From Lamellibrachia satsuma (Eukaryota > Annelida > Polychaeta > Sabellida > Siboglinidae): 64,000 nucleotides of DNA. The notes beneath the pieces were generated by a model. That model did no database searches. It was not told the DNA's origin and saw nothing but the letters and a program-made list of their open reading frames with translations. This document shows positions 13,021 through 31,879 of the stretch, in pieces. A program made the translations under genes and the position numbers. The DNA is taken from NCBI GenBank assembly GCA_033239005.1, contig BSQZ01000052.1:4272501-4336500 (forward strand), in the 5' to 3' direction. How positions within the stretch are numbered: the first letter of the stretch is position 1; every line of letters starts with the position of its first letter.

Positions 13021-14640
13021 CTTCCAATGTGTTGCCATAATATTCCTAAATGTGATATTTTCATTACATTTTGTCTCAGTTTTTTTTACAGTAATTAACC
13101 ACACTGCCTACACCACGACTGTGTACCAGAAAGATATGTATATTTTATTTACAACTTAGTGTTCTTTTTAAATAGGTTGTCATGCATGTTTCTTAGAATG
13201 AAAACTTTGTTTTCACATGGCGGTGCTATTTTGGTGCTACTCTTGATGTGGAAGTTTGTGTATGACATTTTGATGTGGGACTTTATGTATAATCCATTGT
13301 TATAAGCAGAGCAACTATCAAGCTGCAGCAGCTACTGCTTTTGTATGAGTTATTCCATCTTTTATCATGACTGATGGGTTTAAGCCACTTGACAGGTTTT
13401 TCCGACTTTGCTTAAACACCCACTTTGGAGGATAAAGCTGACCTGGTCTTAGAAAATATTTACAAAAAGATGGTTTCAACTAAAAATTAGTACGCACTGG
13501 TTGGTTGTTTAATACTATATCAAGCCAAGCATAAACACGTATAATGTTGATATTGTTACACAATTGTGTGTACTACTTATAACAATGGTACATTTAAAAA
13601 TTAATAACTAGTTTTGTTTGTAAAAAAGCAACATAACTTTTGTATTTTCATTCCAGTGGCATTATGACTAATTTCCCGTATTGGTGAAAGGGTTATGTCT
13701 TTGTAACCCAAATTGTTTCTCTACACTATATTCGAAAATTCTTACATTCACAGCTTTGGGTATGTAACCGTATAGGAAATATGTTCAATTGGATTATAAC
13801 AAGATCTTTTGAATAAGCTGGTAATACATTTCTGTAGCACCTCAGTGAATGAGGGTGAGGTTAGATACTGATTTCCATGACAATGTTCACATCTTTTAAG
13901 GCACGTAATGCTGTCTCTGCACTTCTGTTAGCGCATTGATGATCGAAAATCAGGTTTGTATGTGTAAAGATATGTAGCGTGTGAATAGTTTGATAGCTCA
14001 GTCAGTTCAATAAAATATTGCATACTTTTGTTGACATTGATTAAAGAATTTACTTTGATCGTATATTTGATAGTATAGAGGCAGGTTACGCACAGCCACT
14101 TTTTTGCTGAATTTATATTAATGTGTATGCTGATACTTGCCTGCCCTGTTGGCGTGGTGTATGATTTTTATTGTAATAAATGTGAAGAATGTTTTTAATT
14201 GTGATTAACAAAAACCGAGCTTGGGATCAAATACATTTAAGAGTATTAACGAACCCCTTAATTCTTTAGTAGGTAGTTTTGTCCCACATGAGTACGTTTA
14301 AAAGTACTTTTGGTGCACAACAAGTAGAAGAGGGCATTTCACTTTAGGGTTGGTGTCGATTTGATTATTGAATCACAATTGAGCAGGTGTTAGCTTAGGT
14401 ACACGATTATTTCAGAGCACTGCAAAGCAATAGAGGCATAATACATGATATATATAATTATCATTAATCATTACATTTCTCGCCCATGTTGTACTTTAGC
14501 TTGATTTGTTGACATATTGTTTGCAGTGTGTCCATGACAACGCATGCCCGATACTAGCCCGCAAATATTAAACAAGTGATCGTGCCGTAAACACTACATC
14601 GCAGGTTGCGCTAAGTAAGCCAGTAACACTAGGGGCAGAC
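13021..14640. other. Downstream flank of F-box gene
   Basis: AT-rich DNA with no gene recognised. AATAAA-like signals occur (for example near 14009 and 14175). It includes a partial copy of dispersed repeat A at 13935-14110. Confidence 0.4.
13935..14110 (+). mobile_element. Dispersed repeat family A, partial copy 2
   Basis: Matches the first half of the copies at 6975-7345 and 57570-57925: an AATCAGGTT start, GTGAATAGTTTGA, TGCATACTT, then ATTTACTTTGATCG and AGAGGCAG blocks. Confidence 0.55.
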
Positions 14641-14799
14641 GAGTCAAACATAACAAGTGGTTACAAAGGATTTTGATTCGTTACTTGGACCCCATCAGTT
14701 TGATGCTGAAGAACACGTTGACATGTCCGTGTGGAACAACGCAGACAATCTGTATCGGTCTACAAGATTATGCTGGTACACAAAACCATTTTAATTTAA

Positions 14800-15060
14800 G
14801 ACCTTTTCGCCTCTTTGTCAGTGAATGTTCGATCTTGATAAAGAGACTTGACAGTCGAATCACTGCAGTAGACACGGAAGCCATAGGAATGATACAGGCA
14901 GCGAAATGATCATCTCGACAGGGAGAGCAAAATCACCCCAGTTGTAGAATTGATCAAGATGAATAAATTGAGATGGTATGGTCATGTGATGAGAAGGTGA
15001 TTATGTTATAAAAGTGGTCCTAAGCGGCCCAAAAATGATGGGAAAGAGACCGAGAGGAAG
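14800..15060 (+). pseudogene. Non-LTR retrotransposon reverse transcriptase, C-terminal remnant
   Basis: One + frame reads LRWYGHVMRREGDYVIK near 14970 and then KRPRGRP at about 15045. This is the extreme C-terminal LRW.GHV...KRPRGRP pattern of many RTE/Jockey-like non-LTR elements. The upstream part is broken by stops and frameshifts. The KRPRGRP segment is the first unit of the minisatellite that follows. Confidence 0.65.
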
Positions 15061-16557
15061 GCCTGTGTTATGATGGATCAACAACATCAGCAGCCACCTG
15101 GAGGAAAAGAGACCGAGAGGAAGACCCGTGTTACGATGGATCAACAACATCAGCAGCCACCTGGAGGAAAAGAGACCGAGAGGAAGATCCGTGTTACGAT
15201 GGATCAACAAGACCAGCAGCCACTTGGTGGAAAAGAGACCGAAAGGAAGACCCGTGTTACGATGGATCAACAACATCAGCAGCCACCTGGAGGAAAAGAG
15301 ACCGAGAGGAAGACCCGTGTTACGATGGATCAACAACTTCAGCAGCCACCTGGAGGAAAAGAGACCGAGAGGAAGACCCGTGTTACGATGGATCAACAAG
15401 ACCAGCAGCCACCTGGAGGAAAAGAGACCGAGAGGAAGACCCGTGTTACGATGGATCAACAACATCAGCAGCCACCTGGAGGAAAAGAGACCGAGAGGAA
15501 GACCCGTGTTACGATGGATCAACAACATCAGCAGCCACCTGGAGGAAAAGAGACCGAGAGGAAGACCCGTGTTACGATGGATCAACAACATCAGCAGCCA
15601 CCTGGAGGAAAAGAGACCGAGAGGAAGACCCGTGTTACGATGGATCAACAACATCAGCAGCCACCTGGAGGAAAAGAGACCGAGAGGACGGCCCGTGTTA
15701 CGATGGATCAACAACATCAGCAGCCACCTGGAGGAAAAGAGACCGAGAGGAAGACCCGTGTTACGATGGATCAACAACATCAGCAGCCACCTGGAGGAAA
15801 AGAGACCGAGAGGAAGACCCGTGTTACGATGGATCAACAACATCAGCAGCCACCTGGAGGAAAAGAGACCGAGAGGACGGCCCGTGTTACGATGGATCAA
15901 CAAGACCAGCAGCCACTTGGTGGAAAAGAGACCGAGAGGAAGACCCGTGTTACGATGGATCAACAAGACCAGCAGCCGCCTGGAGGAAAAGAGACCGAGA
16001 GGAAGACCCGTGTTACGATGGATCAACAACATCAGCAGGTACCTGGAGGAAAAGAGACCGAGAGGAAGACCCGTGTTACGATGGATCAACAACATCAGCA
16101 GCCACCTGGAGGAAAAGAGACCGAGAGGACGGCCCGTGTTACGATGGATCAACAACATCAGCAGCCACCTGGAGGAAAAGAGACCGAGAGGAAGGCCCGT
16201 GTTACGATGGATCAACAACATCAGCAGCCACCTTGAGGAAAAGAGACCGAGAGGAAGACCCGTGTTACGATGGATCAACAAGACCAGCAGCCACCTGGTG
16301 GAAAAGAGACCGAGAGGAAGACCCGTGTTACGATGGATCAACAACATCAGCAGCCACCTGGAGGAAAAGAGACCGAGAGGAAGACCCGTGTTACGATGGA
16401 TCAACAACATCAGCAGCCACCTGGAGGAAAAGAGACCGAGAGGACGGCCCGTGTTACGATGGATCAACAACATCAGCAGCCACCTGGAGGAAAAGAGACC
16501 GAGAGGAAGACCCTTGTTACGATGGATCAACAAGACCAGCAGCCGCCTGGTGGAAAA
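15042..16557. repeat. 63-bp minisatellite, about 24 copies
   Basis: Roughly 24 near-identical 63-bp units. Since 63 is a multiple of three, several frames stay open on both strands for hundreds of codons: about 388 and 548 codons on +, 536 on -. The + frame reading KRPRGRPVLRWINN..SHLEE is the repeated C-terminal motif of the retrotransposon just upstream, so the array arose by expansion of that tail. Variants (CATCAG/GACCAG, GGAGGA/GGTGGA, AAGACC/ACGGCC) are distributed in blocks, as expected from unequal exchange. I do not call any of the ORFs genes. Confidence 0.9.
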
Positions 16558-16569
16558 ATTTAACAAGAT

Positions 16570-17000
16570 TTTAACAAGATTTGCCATCCAAGCCAAAGGC
16601 CCAGATGGCAAGTGGACAAGGAAGCAATTGGCTTATCGAGAATCCAACAATGTTCACCTACTTATAACCCGCCCTCCTGAGATATGTGTCAACCTTGTTT
16701 TTAAACATATTCACGCTGCTAGCAGTTACACAATCTATAGACAATTTGTTCCATTCATTTATTGTCCTCTGTGAGAACAAGTGCTTCCTGATGTCCGATC
16801 TACATTGATCCTTTACTAATTTTACCTCATGTCCTCTAGTTCTGCTATCCTTCTTGAGTGAGAAAAACATATTTCTATCAATATTTTCATACCCATTCAA
16901 TATCTTAAAAACTTCAATCTGATCTCCTCTTAACCTCCTTGTCTCTAGAGTTGTTAAATACAGCCTCACAGATGTATTAAGAACGGAATGGTACAAGAAC
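16570..17000 (-). pseudogene. CR1/L2-like non-LTR retrotransposon, 3' end
   Basis: An open frame of about 112 codons reads TTLETRRLRGDQIEVFKILN, then a GHEVKL block, then [12 protein letters not shown] and a final MFKNKVD. This is the typical C-terminal tail of CR1/L2-type reverse transcriptase proteins. It is truncated at its 5' side. Related 3' fragments lie at 22288-22560 and 35540-35790 (-) and 48095-48610 (+). Confidence 0.8.
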
Positions 17001-17125
17001 CGTATAGAGTGAACGTTAATGTCTTACTACACTGACAGGAGTTCTAGTGGCAGTTGAATTCCAAACTGGAGTATGGTGAATGCGTGATCGATTATAACAA
17101 TGTGCAGAATAATTCGACATGGTGC

Positions 17126-17131
17126 TTTAAT
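17126..17131 (-). terminator. Candidate poly(A) signal of SPS2a (ATTAAA)
   Basis: ATTAAA on the - strand lies about 180 nt past the SECIS-like element. It is the nearest variant signal I see; no perfect AATAAA is present in 17132-17300. Confidence 0.4.
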
Positions 17132-17299
17132 ATCACTGATTAGCCAATCAAACAGCAGACATTTTTTTTTCAAGAAACACTTATTTTCACCCAATGGTGC
17201 GCACGATTCCATTTGTTATAAATGGATCTATATTGCACAGTTACATTAAGAAATAGGAATGTAGCACGAGGAAGGACGGGTTGGATCGCGTCGTCCGTC

Positions 17300-17372
17300 T
17301 CCCGGTAGCGTCAGCGCAAGCCACACCATAACGGTGTAGGTTTAGTGGCCTGGCTTCAATGATGGAGAAAGA
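17300..17372 (-). promoter_or_regulatory. SECIS-like element in SPS2a 3' UTR
   Basis: About 670 nt after the stop codon the - strand folds into a SECIS shape. The 5' TGA (17356-17358) and 3' TGA (17311-17313) form the non-Watson-Crick quartet. Between them GCCAGGCCAC pairs with GTGGCTTGCGC (one bulge). An AAA run (17341-17343) in the apical loop lies 12 nt past the 5' TGA. TCTCC/GGAGA outside the quartet can form the lower helix. Recruits SBP2/eEFSec in the established mechanism. The same spacing recurs in SPS2b, which supports function. Confidence 0.8.
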
Positions 17373-18029
17373 CCGACCCGTCCAAGCCCGCCCAGCTAAC
17401 AAACGAGGTCAGACCTGTGTTCACGCGGGGCTCAAGCGCGCGACACAAGTCCAGACCACATGTCCGTCAGACATCACTCCAGCTACATACTCGGATATTA
17501 TTAATTTACACAAACGAGGTGTTTGTGATGTCTACACATCATATAAGTTGTCAGACTACATATAGAATATGGTATACAGGCATGGTTACCATATTATGCT
17601 AAAGGTATTTTAATGATTGCGATAGTGCAGCGTATAGACACTAAACTGGTTATAGGATTTACAGATTTTTCATATGAAGAAAATTAACAAGACTAAAACT
17701 ATATCGACTTGAAGAACGCAGATTACGATGAAATTTATCTGAGACAGTTAAGTTGTCAACTGGGAGGGAGAATGTAAACCAATATCAATTAACATTAATC
17801 TAAATAAAACAATATCAGAGGTCATAGTAAGAAATTAAATAAACAACAATGCATGTCGTTATGTAGAAGGCGATTCTTCAGTCAAAAAATATTAGATGCT
17901 TGGGATTCTTTGCTTGACTTTATTATATCTGCAAGCTCTGCCAACATAAACAATAGAATTTATAAACAATTATATAACATATGGGCATCTGGTAATAAAC
18001 ATTAAATAGATTGTGCGCGTCAGACAGCG

Positions 18030-24769
<6,740 letters not shown>

Positions 24770-25131
24770 ATCTGGCTTCTCCGCTCGCTCTAGCGTGAAG
24801 CCTCGTGGATAAGTCAACGTCACCGCTAACAATGTCAAGGATAGGCCTCTGCGTTCAATGTGGTGCGTTATGTAAAGTACGTGGTGTTATATAAATAGCT
24901 ACTTATCTTACACACCGTGGACTGCGTAATCTTGCCAAGTGTGGTAGAACGTGCGTGCTCAATGCAACCTGTTGTTGTGGGTCGGACTAAAGGCCGGATG
25001 TCACAGGATGGCCCCGCATAGAGTAATGTGGGGCAAAGCGTACCCGACCTATCTCAGCAGATGCCCCTTTAATTGGAGCAGCTGTATAATTAAACACTGT
25101 GAAATAGCTGTTTAGGTGTCCAAGTAATATA
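24770..25131. other. 5' flank of SPS2a
   Basis: Probable promoter and 5'-UTR region of SPS2a. No TATA box or other element is convincing by eye. Confidence 0.3.
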
Positions 25132-25313
<182 letters not shown>

Positions 25314-25816
25314 AGACATGGGGCAATTAACTTGAAATGTTATTATTAATTTAATTATAATTCATTAAATTACAACTAACTCAGAAATATTTCAATTAAA
25401 TTAAATTAACCTCACACATTTCTCATGTGAATTAAATTAAATTAACCTAACAATTGATTTTAATTCAGTTAACAATTAAATGTGTTGGTAGAGAAAAGAT
25501 ATTTGCTCATACAATATTTACGCGCCAAGACATTTATTCATGGGGAATTTTGCCACATTTTAAACGTTGTGAATGCTTGCTAAAACATTTATGATTTTTT
25601 TCTGAAAGGATTGAAAAGATTTGCTGGTGCCTTCGATAACTAAAAATGAAACGCTTAATATGTGAAGTTGTGAACATCTACACTGTTATGCACACTGTGT
25701 ATAAGATGTATATGTGTGTATAACCCAATTAATGTATGAGTGACACTTGCTTTGCGATCCACACATTCTTTGCTGTAACAACGTGCTCCGTATGATGTAA
25801 CAACTTGCCCCGCTTA

Positions 25817-26011
25817 CGGGGCTAGTTGTTACAGTCGACCGCGTCTGGGAAACTTCACATATCTACCTAACTACAGTATGGAAAATCAATGGTATGGTGT
25901 ATTTTATTAACACGAATAATGAATTTAATGTACACGTTGACATAAATAATGCATATATCATACTTTTCACACAAAAATGACTTTAACTGAAAATTGTAAC
26001 AACTAGCCCCG
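25817..26011. mobile_element. ~195-bp MITE with perfect 17-bp terminal inverted repeats
   Basis: CGGGGCTAGTTGTTACA at 25817-25833 recurs exactly as its reverse complement at 25995-26011. Outside the right end the sequence continues GTCTCCCCT, like the candidate MITE at 23758-24440. A copy of the inverted motif also lies just outside the left end, making a hairpin at 25796-25833. No coding content. Confidence 0.65.
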
Positions 26012-26606
26012 GTCTCCCCTGTGTGTCGTTATACGATTACTTCCACGCATGCGCTGACAACGCAGAACGTCCAGGGCACACCCAGGTGAGTCTTACCATT
26101 GGCGTTGACGTTGCGCGTAAAAGCCACTTATAGAATCACAAAAGATTATCGACAGACAACACGCTTGACAGTCCCGTGTCTCCATGCCTGAGTATCCATG
26201 ATATGGCCATCAAAGATGCGCTGATTGTTGAAGAAAACCACTCTCCTTCAGATGACAGTTGTCTTTAATCAGGAAATGATCAACTGTTGCACTCTGAAAG
26301 GAGTAACAAAATAACATGAATACTAAATACTAGCTAACTAAGCTAAACAGCATTGACAGTGAAATGTGCGTATAGTAATGTATCTTGTACCTCAATGTAA
26401 TGTCATCAGCACACAGAGGGTTCGCTGTCGACCCATTCGTGTGGCAGGCTACGGGTATAATGTACTAGTGCAATTGACTGCAGTGGGCACTTGATGTCCA
26501 ACCATGCATAACGATACGCATCACTGACCAGTGTCTACCACATATCTATAGGCCATAAACTTGTAGGCTACTTGCTACATCTCATCCATCATCCCCCCAC
26601 GTTCAT

Positions 26607-27949
26607 GAACTATGAATGTAAAGACTTACACCCACTTACACCCACTTCCACTGGCTCGTAACAACGAGGCGGTCGACGCAATCGTGGTGCGCGCAGGAGT
26701 CGAGGCGATGACTGTTCCGGAGGCCGTGCAGAGGGAGTACGAGGTAGCGATGAAGGTGGCCCGTCGAAGGTTGCTGGAGGTGCATCTACATCAGGAGTTG
26801 AGGTAGCTGGATGAATCTCTGGCGCAGCGGCTGCTGGAGAAAATGGAGTTGTTGCTGCCTGGGGTTTTGATACAGTAGGAGACGCTGGCGTAGCTGGTGG
26901 ATGGAGCTCTGGCGCAGTGGCTGCATGATACTGATCCGGCGTGGTCGCTGTCATCGTGTATGGGCGTGGTTGGAGAGCAAGGTCGTTTGACGCGGGACAC
27001 CGAGATGACAGTGGCTCGCCGATAGATGTAGAGGGCTGGACAAATTGCCTTAAGAACCGTCTGTTGCGGAGGGTGAGTCGGCCCGAGCCGTCAATCTTGA
27101 CCAGGTACTGTTCATTGTCTCCTACGTCCACGACGACACCTGATCTGTCCCATTTGTTCGGATGGGGCCCACGCTGGTTTTGGACATATACTCTCGCGCC
27201 GATCATCAGGGGCGGTAAGGTCCGCGAGTGGGCATTTAGGGCCTCAGAGGTGCGCGCGAATCGAGCGCGCATAGCATTCTCCTTTGCCGACCAAGCCTCC
27301 CGCCACATCGGGCGGATGGATGGATTCTCAAACTTAGTACACCTGTTGACGAATGAGAACGCGTCTCTGATGGGTCTGCCAAATATCACTTCCGCAGGGG
27401 ATACGTTACAATCGGGGTCGGGTGTGTTCCTGAGTTGCAGCATGTCTCGTAACAGCCCATCATTATCTAGCGAGCCGGTCGGGCCTATGTTATCCATAAG
27501 AGTGCGCTTAGCCTTCTTGACCGCTACTTCAGCCCGGTCGTTAGACTGCGGAAAGGCGACCGAAGATATGCGATGGTGGACCCCCATCGCGACAGGAAGT
27601 TGGAGGTTTCGGAAGCTGTGAATTCAGGGCCCCCATCACTTGAGAGGATTTCAGGGACGCCGAAAGTGGCGAACATCTGGCGAAGACAGGCAATGAGGCC
27701 AGTAGCTCCGGAGTAGGGTGTACCCGGGGGCGTTTTGTAAATGTCCACCCAACCCGACAGACGGTCACCAACGACGAGATAATGGCATCCGCCGTAATCG
27801 CAGAAGTCCGCGAAAACTGACTCAAACGTTGTCGACGGCGTGTCAAGCGCCGCTGGGGGAGTCGCAGCTTGTGACAGTGCTGTTTTTTTGCATGAGCGAC
27901 ATCTATCTCGGGTCTCCTGAATGGCGGTGGATATGCGCGGCCAGAGCAT
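26607..27949 (-). pseudogene. Ty3/gypsy-type integrase region, frameshifted
   Basis: Two overlapping - frames join into one integrase-like region. The upstream part (27949 to about 27540) holds a zinc-finger-like RDRCRSCKKTA and the core motifs FADFCDYGG and SSDGGPEF. The downstream part (27587-26610) holds FPQSNDRAEVAVKKAKRT, then a GARVYVQNQRG block and a Pro-rich C-terminal tail ending at a stop. A frame change near 27540-27590 separates them. No protease or reverse transcriptase from the same element and no LTRs are seen, so it is a fragment. Its 5' break point abuts an oppositely oriented reverse transcriptase. Confidence 0.85.
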
Positions 27950-29155
27950 CTATAAACGTAAAGGAGATCGGCAGGATTGCGGCAACTATCGCGGAATCTC
28001 GCTACTGGCCATTGCAGGCAAAATCTTTGCAAACATTCTGCTCCAGCGACTGCTGGTCGTTGCAAATGATGTCCTTCCAGAAGCATAATGCCGATTTCGT
28101 TCATCACGCAACACGATCGACATGATCGTCACCTTACGACAGCTGCAAGAGAAGGCAGCCGAACAGAACAAACCGCTTTACATCGCATTCGTTGATTTTT
28201 CAAAAGCGTTCGACTCGATCAGTCGCCCTTGTCTCTGGCGATTTCTCTCGAAATATTATTGCCCTGTCCAAGCACAGGTGATGATTGACGGTGAGACGAC
28301 GGGTGCATTTCCTGTCGCACATGGAGTTAATCAAGGTTGCATCATAGCGCCGACACTGCTTACTCTCTTCTTGGCTGCAGTGCTCGAACTTTCAAATCGT
28401 GACACCACCAAATGCATTTACATAACAATACGCTCAGAAGGAAGGCTTTTCAATGTATCCCGCCTCAAAGCGAAGGTTAAGGTACGACAACTGTGCGTTC
28501 GGGACCTTCTATACGCTGACGATACAGGCTTTGTGTCACATTCTGAGGTTGATCTGCAAACGATACTTGACAGGTTTGCCGTCGCTTCTGCACCTTTTGG
28601 ACTCTCTATCAATGTTCGAAAAACTGAGGTCTTGTATCAAGCCGCTCCCGGGACACCGTACACAGCATTGACGATATTGCTCAGTGGAACGCCACTTAAC
28701 GTCGCTACCACCGTTAAATACCTTGGGAGCACCATCGCAAACGACTGCAGCCTCAATAAAGAATTGTCGGCGCGAATTCAGTCGGCCTCGGCCGCATTCG
28801 GACGACTAGGTGAACGATTATGGAACACACACAACATCAAACTTGTAACAAAATGCAAGGTGTGCCGTGCTATCATCCTATACGCTATATAGACGTCATA
28901 TTCAGCGATTGTCACAGATACACATACGCCACTTAGGAGCCATCCCCGGAATCAGGTGGTCAGACCAGGTGACCATCAATGAAGTACTGCAACGTGCCGA
29001 TATGCCGAGCATCGAGGCAGTGCTTCTAAGCCGGCAACTTACGTGGACCGGCCACGTTGTACGGATGAATGACGACCGATTGTCTGAGGCAGTTCTGTAC
29101 AGCGAGTTCTTTCGCAGGCAAAGGGAAATGTTGGAAGACCACACTTGGCCATGAC
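27950..29155 (+). pseudogene. Non-LTR retrotransposon reverse transcriptase, broken
   Basis: From about 27960 the frame reads DCGNYRGISLLAIAGKIFAN. A TAA at 28086-28088 interrupts it. It resumes with YIAFVDFSKAFDSI (motif A region), then VNQGCIIAPTLL and LLYADDTGF (the YADD catalytic motif) and VKYLGSTI. Around 28890 the frame shifts and continues with LTWTGHVVRMNDDRLSEAVL, the C-terminal LTW.GHV signature. Apurinic-endonuclease and 5' parts are missing. RTE/Jockey-like by motifs; clade not resolved. Confidence 0.85.
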
Positions 29156-30879
29156 ATTTGAACCAACAAAAGACTTGTTTAAGGTAGGTGCCTACCTTGA
29201 AATCAAGCTAACTGCGTATTTTTTTGCGCATCGTAGTCGTAACATCAAATCAACACAACAGTTGTATTGTCCATTGAAACTACGTCTTTTACGTCAACAA
29301 TAAACACAAATAATACATGTTTGTTTGTAAAAGAACGTTAATAAGAACCGAAAACATTATAAAGTAAACGTAATTCGAGTACAGCGGCTTCTGGCTGATA
29401 AAGTCTGGCTGATAAAGTTTCGTTACAGAAAATTTATTTCAGAACTTGTGTGATTTTAAGATAACAAACCTTGTTTATGTTTGCCCGGAACTTTATTACT
29501 TTTTCTATAGATGAATAGTATGTTATAATTTCGGCCAACTTTAACTGAAATGACGTCATTTATTTGCTACTGACGTAGCTGTTATTATGTCAGATATCTC
29601 AAAAGTGTGCAAGGGACCCCCGACTGTTTTTTGCCTTTTTATACACATAAATAATAAATGAAAATGTTGGCCACGTTCTACTGTAGTGACATCACTAGGG
29701 GCTGGTCAAATATTGTAAAAATTCAGCTATCATGTGGTTTTCCGTGACTTAATAAATTACATCAAATAAGTTTACAATTTTTACTGCACATTTTACATAT
29801 TATGCTCCTTGTAATATGAACATATCAAACTGCAATATTCCCGCAAGTGTTGTAGTTGAATAGTAAATAAACCTTGTGTTATGTGAGCACCTCATGTTCC
29901 TAACTGTGCTGTCGACGTAGCTGTTACTGTCAGATGTCAGATAGTTGACAAATTTGGAATGGGTGCTCCAATTATTCACCTAGTTATAGATAAAAATAAT
30001 AAATTAACATTTTGGCCTAATTTTGATGAAGTGACATTACTCCTTGTGGGTCAAGCATTGAATATTGTCGACATTTAGCTACCGTTTTACCGCGACTTAG
30101 TAAAATTAATAAAAAAATTAATTTATCGATATTTTTGTGTGTGCATGTTTGACAAATAATGTTTAGGTAATAAGAAAATAGCAATTGTAATAAGAACATA
30201 TCAACAAGCATGTAGGTAAGTAGGTAAGGTAAAGTCATCCCCCAGGCATTACGCCTTAGGAAGCCATGAAGGCTTATATGGCCAGTGCTTAAACCTGGTT
30301 TCTGTAGTGCGAAGCAACTTAGAGTGCAGTTATACTGACTCTCCTGGACGGGACACTAGTCCATCGCACAACAAGCATGTACTATATCTTAAAAGTAAAT
30401 AAATCTCGTGTTTACGACTGATTATGATCAGAGAACAGTATTTTGCAATTGTTACTACAGACTATGCTGTTAATATGTCAAGCATTAAATACATTTGCAC
30501 TGGATCCCCCAACGTGTTTGCCTATTTGAGTTTTTGGGGTCTAAATGATTACAAAAACATTACAATTTAATTGTTTCAATAGTATGCGGGAAAGTGCATT
30601 TTGGCAAAGGTGTACCCTGTACGTGAAAACGCCCACATACAAATGTATTTATTATTACCTTTGTGAAACTTAATTGATGTAAATGTTATAACTTATGTTT
30701 GTTTGTTATTTAAAAAATACCGTTGCAGTCGGGGGTCCAACAAAATGAAGACATTGCCACATGGTTTCTCCTGGAAGTGTTAAGGACAGTCAGCGCAGAG
30801 AGTTCTTGCAACACAGCAAATGATCAAGTGTTGATTGAATCTATACCATTCAGTGAACCATATAATCTGAGTATATTGG
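29156..30879. other. Intergenic AT-rich DNA
   Basis: No gene, RNA or clear element is recognised. A duplicated GGCTGATAAAGT is present near 29390-29418. Confidence 0.4.
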
Positions 30880-30984
30880 GTATGAGTACGAGTAGGAATA
30901 CATGACCCATAAGTTATATGAGTACGAGTACCTCAAAAATGTACTCGAGTACACGAATACCGAGTACTTCTGCCCCTGATATTA

Positions 30985-30985
<1 letters not shown>
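30880..30985 (-). mobile_element. hAT-like element terminus
   Basis: Read on -, the segment begins CAGGGGCAGAAGTACTCGG and continues with repeated GTACTC/GAGTAC blocks, including a perfect palindrome GTACTCGAGTAC at 30941-30952. This resembles ends of hAT-type elements. No matching partner end was found. Confidence 0.4.
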
Positions 30986-31100
<115 letters not shown>

Positions 31101-31184
31101 TTATTATTTACATGGCGCAAAGATCTCAGGAAACGTTTTAATCTACCAGGTTGCACTCACTGTTAATATATGGCACTACTCGGG

Positions 31185-31306
31185 GTGGCGTGGCGTGGCG
31201 TGGCGTGGCGTGGCGTGGCGTGGCGTGGCGTGGCGTGGCGTGGCGTGGCGTGGCGTGGCGTGGCGTGGCGTGGCGTGGCGTGGCGTGGCGTGGCGTGGCG
31301 TGGCGT
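31185..31306. repeat. GTGGC pentanucleotide array, ~24 copies
   Basis: Perfect GTGGC units in an otherwise AT-rich region. G-rich on +, so it might form unusual secondary structure. Confidence 0.95.
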
Positions 31307-31879
31307 GTGTTTCTCTTCTAGGTGACGGTAGATTTGTATCATACTATAAGCTCATTCGTTCGTAGAGCCAGGCACTGCGAATCTAATATGAATACTTACT
31401 GCTTACTGCTTACTAATCGCGCTGCTCCAATAAACGCTGCACAAGTCGGCTCCAGGGGTAAGACCGCTGTTGACCTTCCTGTTTATCGAATGTAGGGCGT
31501 ATTAAATTGCGATATGTGAATTTTAACAATTCATATGATGTGACATAAGTGCAATTGAGCAGGCAAATTCAATGGTTTTTTCTAGAAGCTATTGGTTGTG
31601 AAATAGTGCATTTTTTAAGAGTTTAGCAGGCGGAGGGATTTATGGGAATTTTTCAGCTATAGGCCACATGAGCGCATGAATACATGGATTTTTTTCAAAA
31701 TTGACGGGCATCGCACTTCGGGGCGTTTTAAAAGAGCTGGAGGTATGTGATTTTGACAAAACTTGGTCAGTATGTCAATGAGATGATGTCAGTTGCTGTG
31801 AAAAAAAATTAGAATTTTTTATGGTAACGTTTTCTTATAATCAGACAAAACGTTAACATGGCCACCATGCAATTCTCTA

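Noticed and set aside
15001..16774. Open frames of 388, 536 and 548 codons on both strands
   Set aside because: They are by-products of a 63-bp tandem repeat whose length is a multiple of three; no splice context, start context or domain beyond the repeat.
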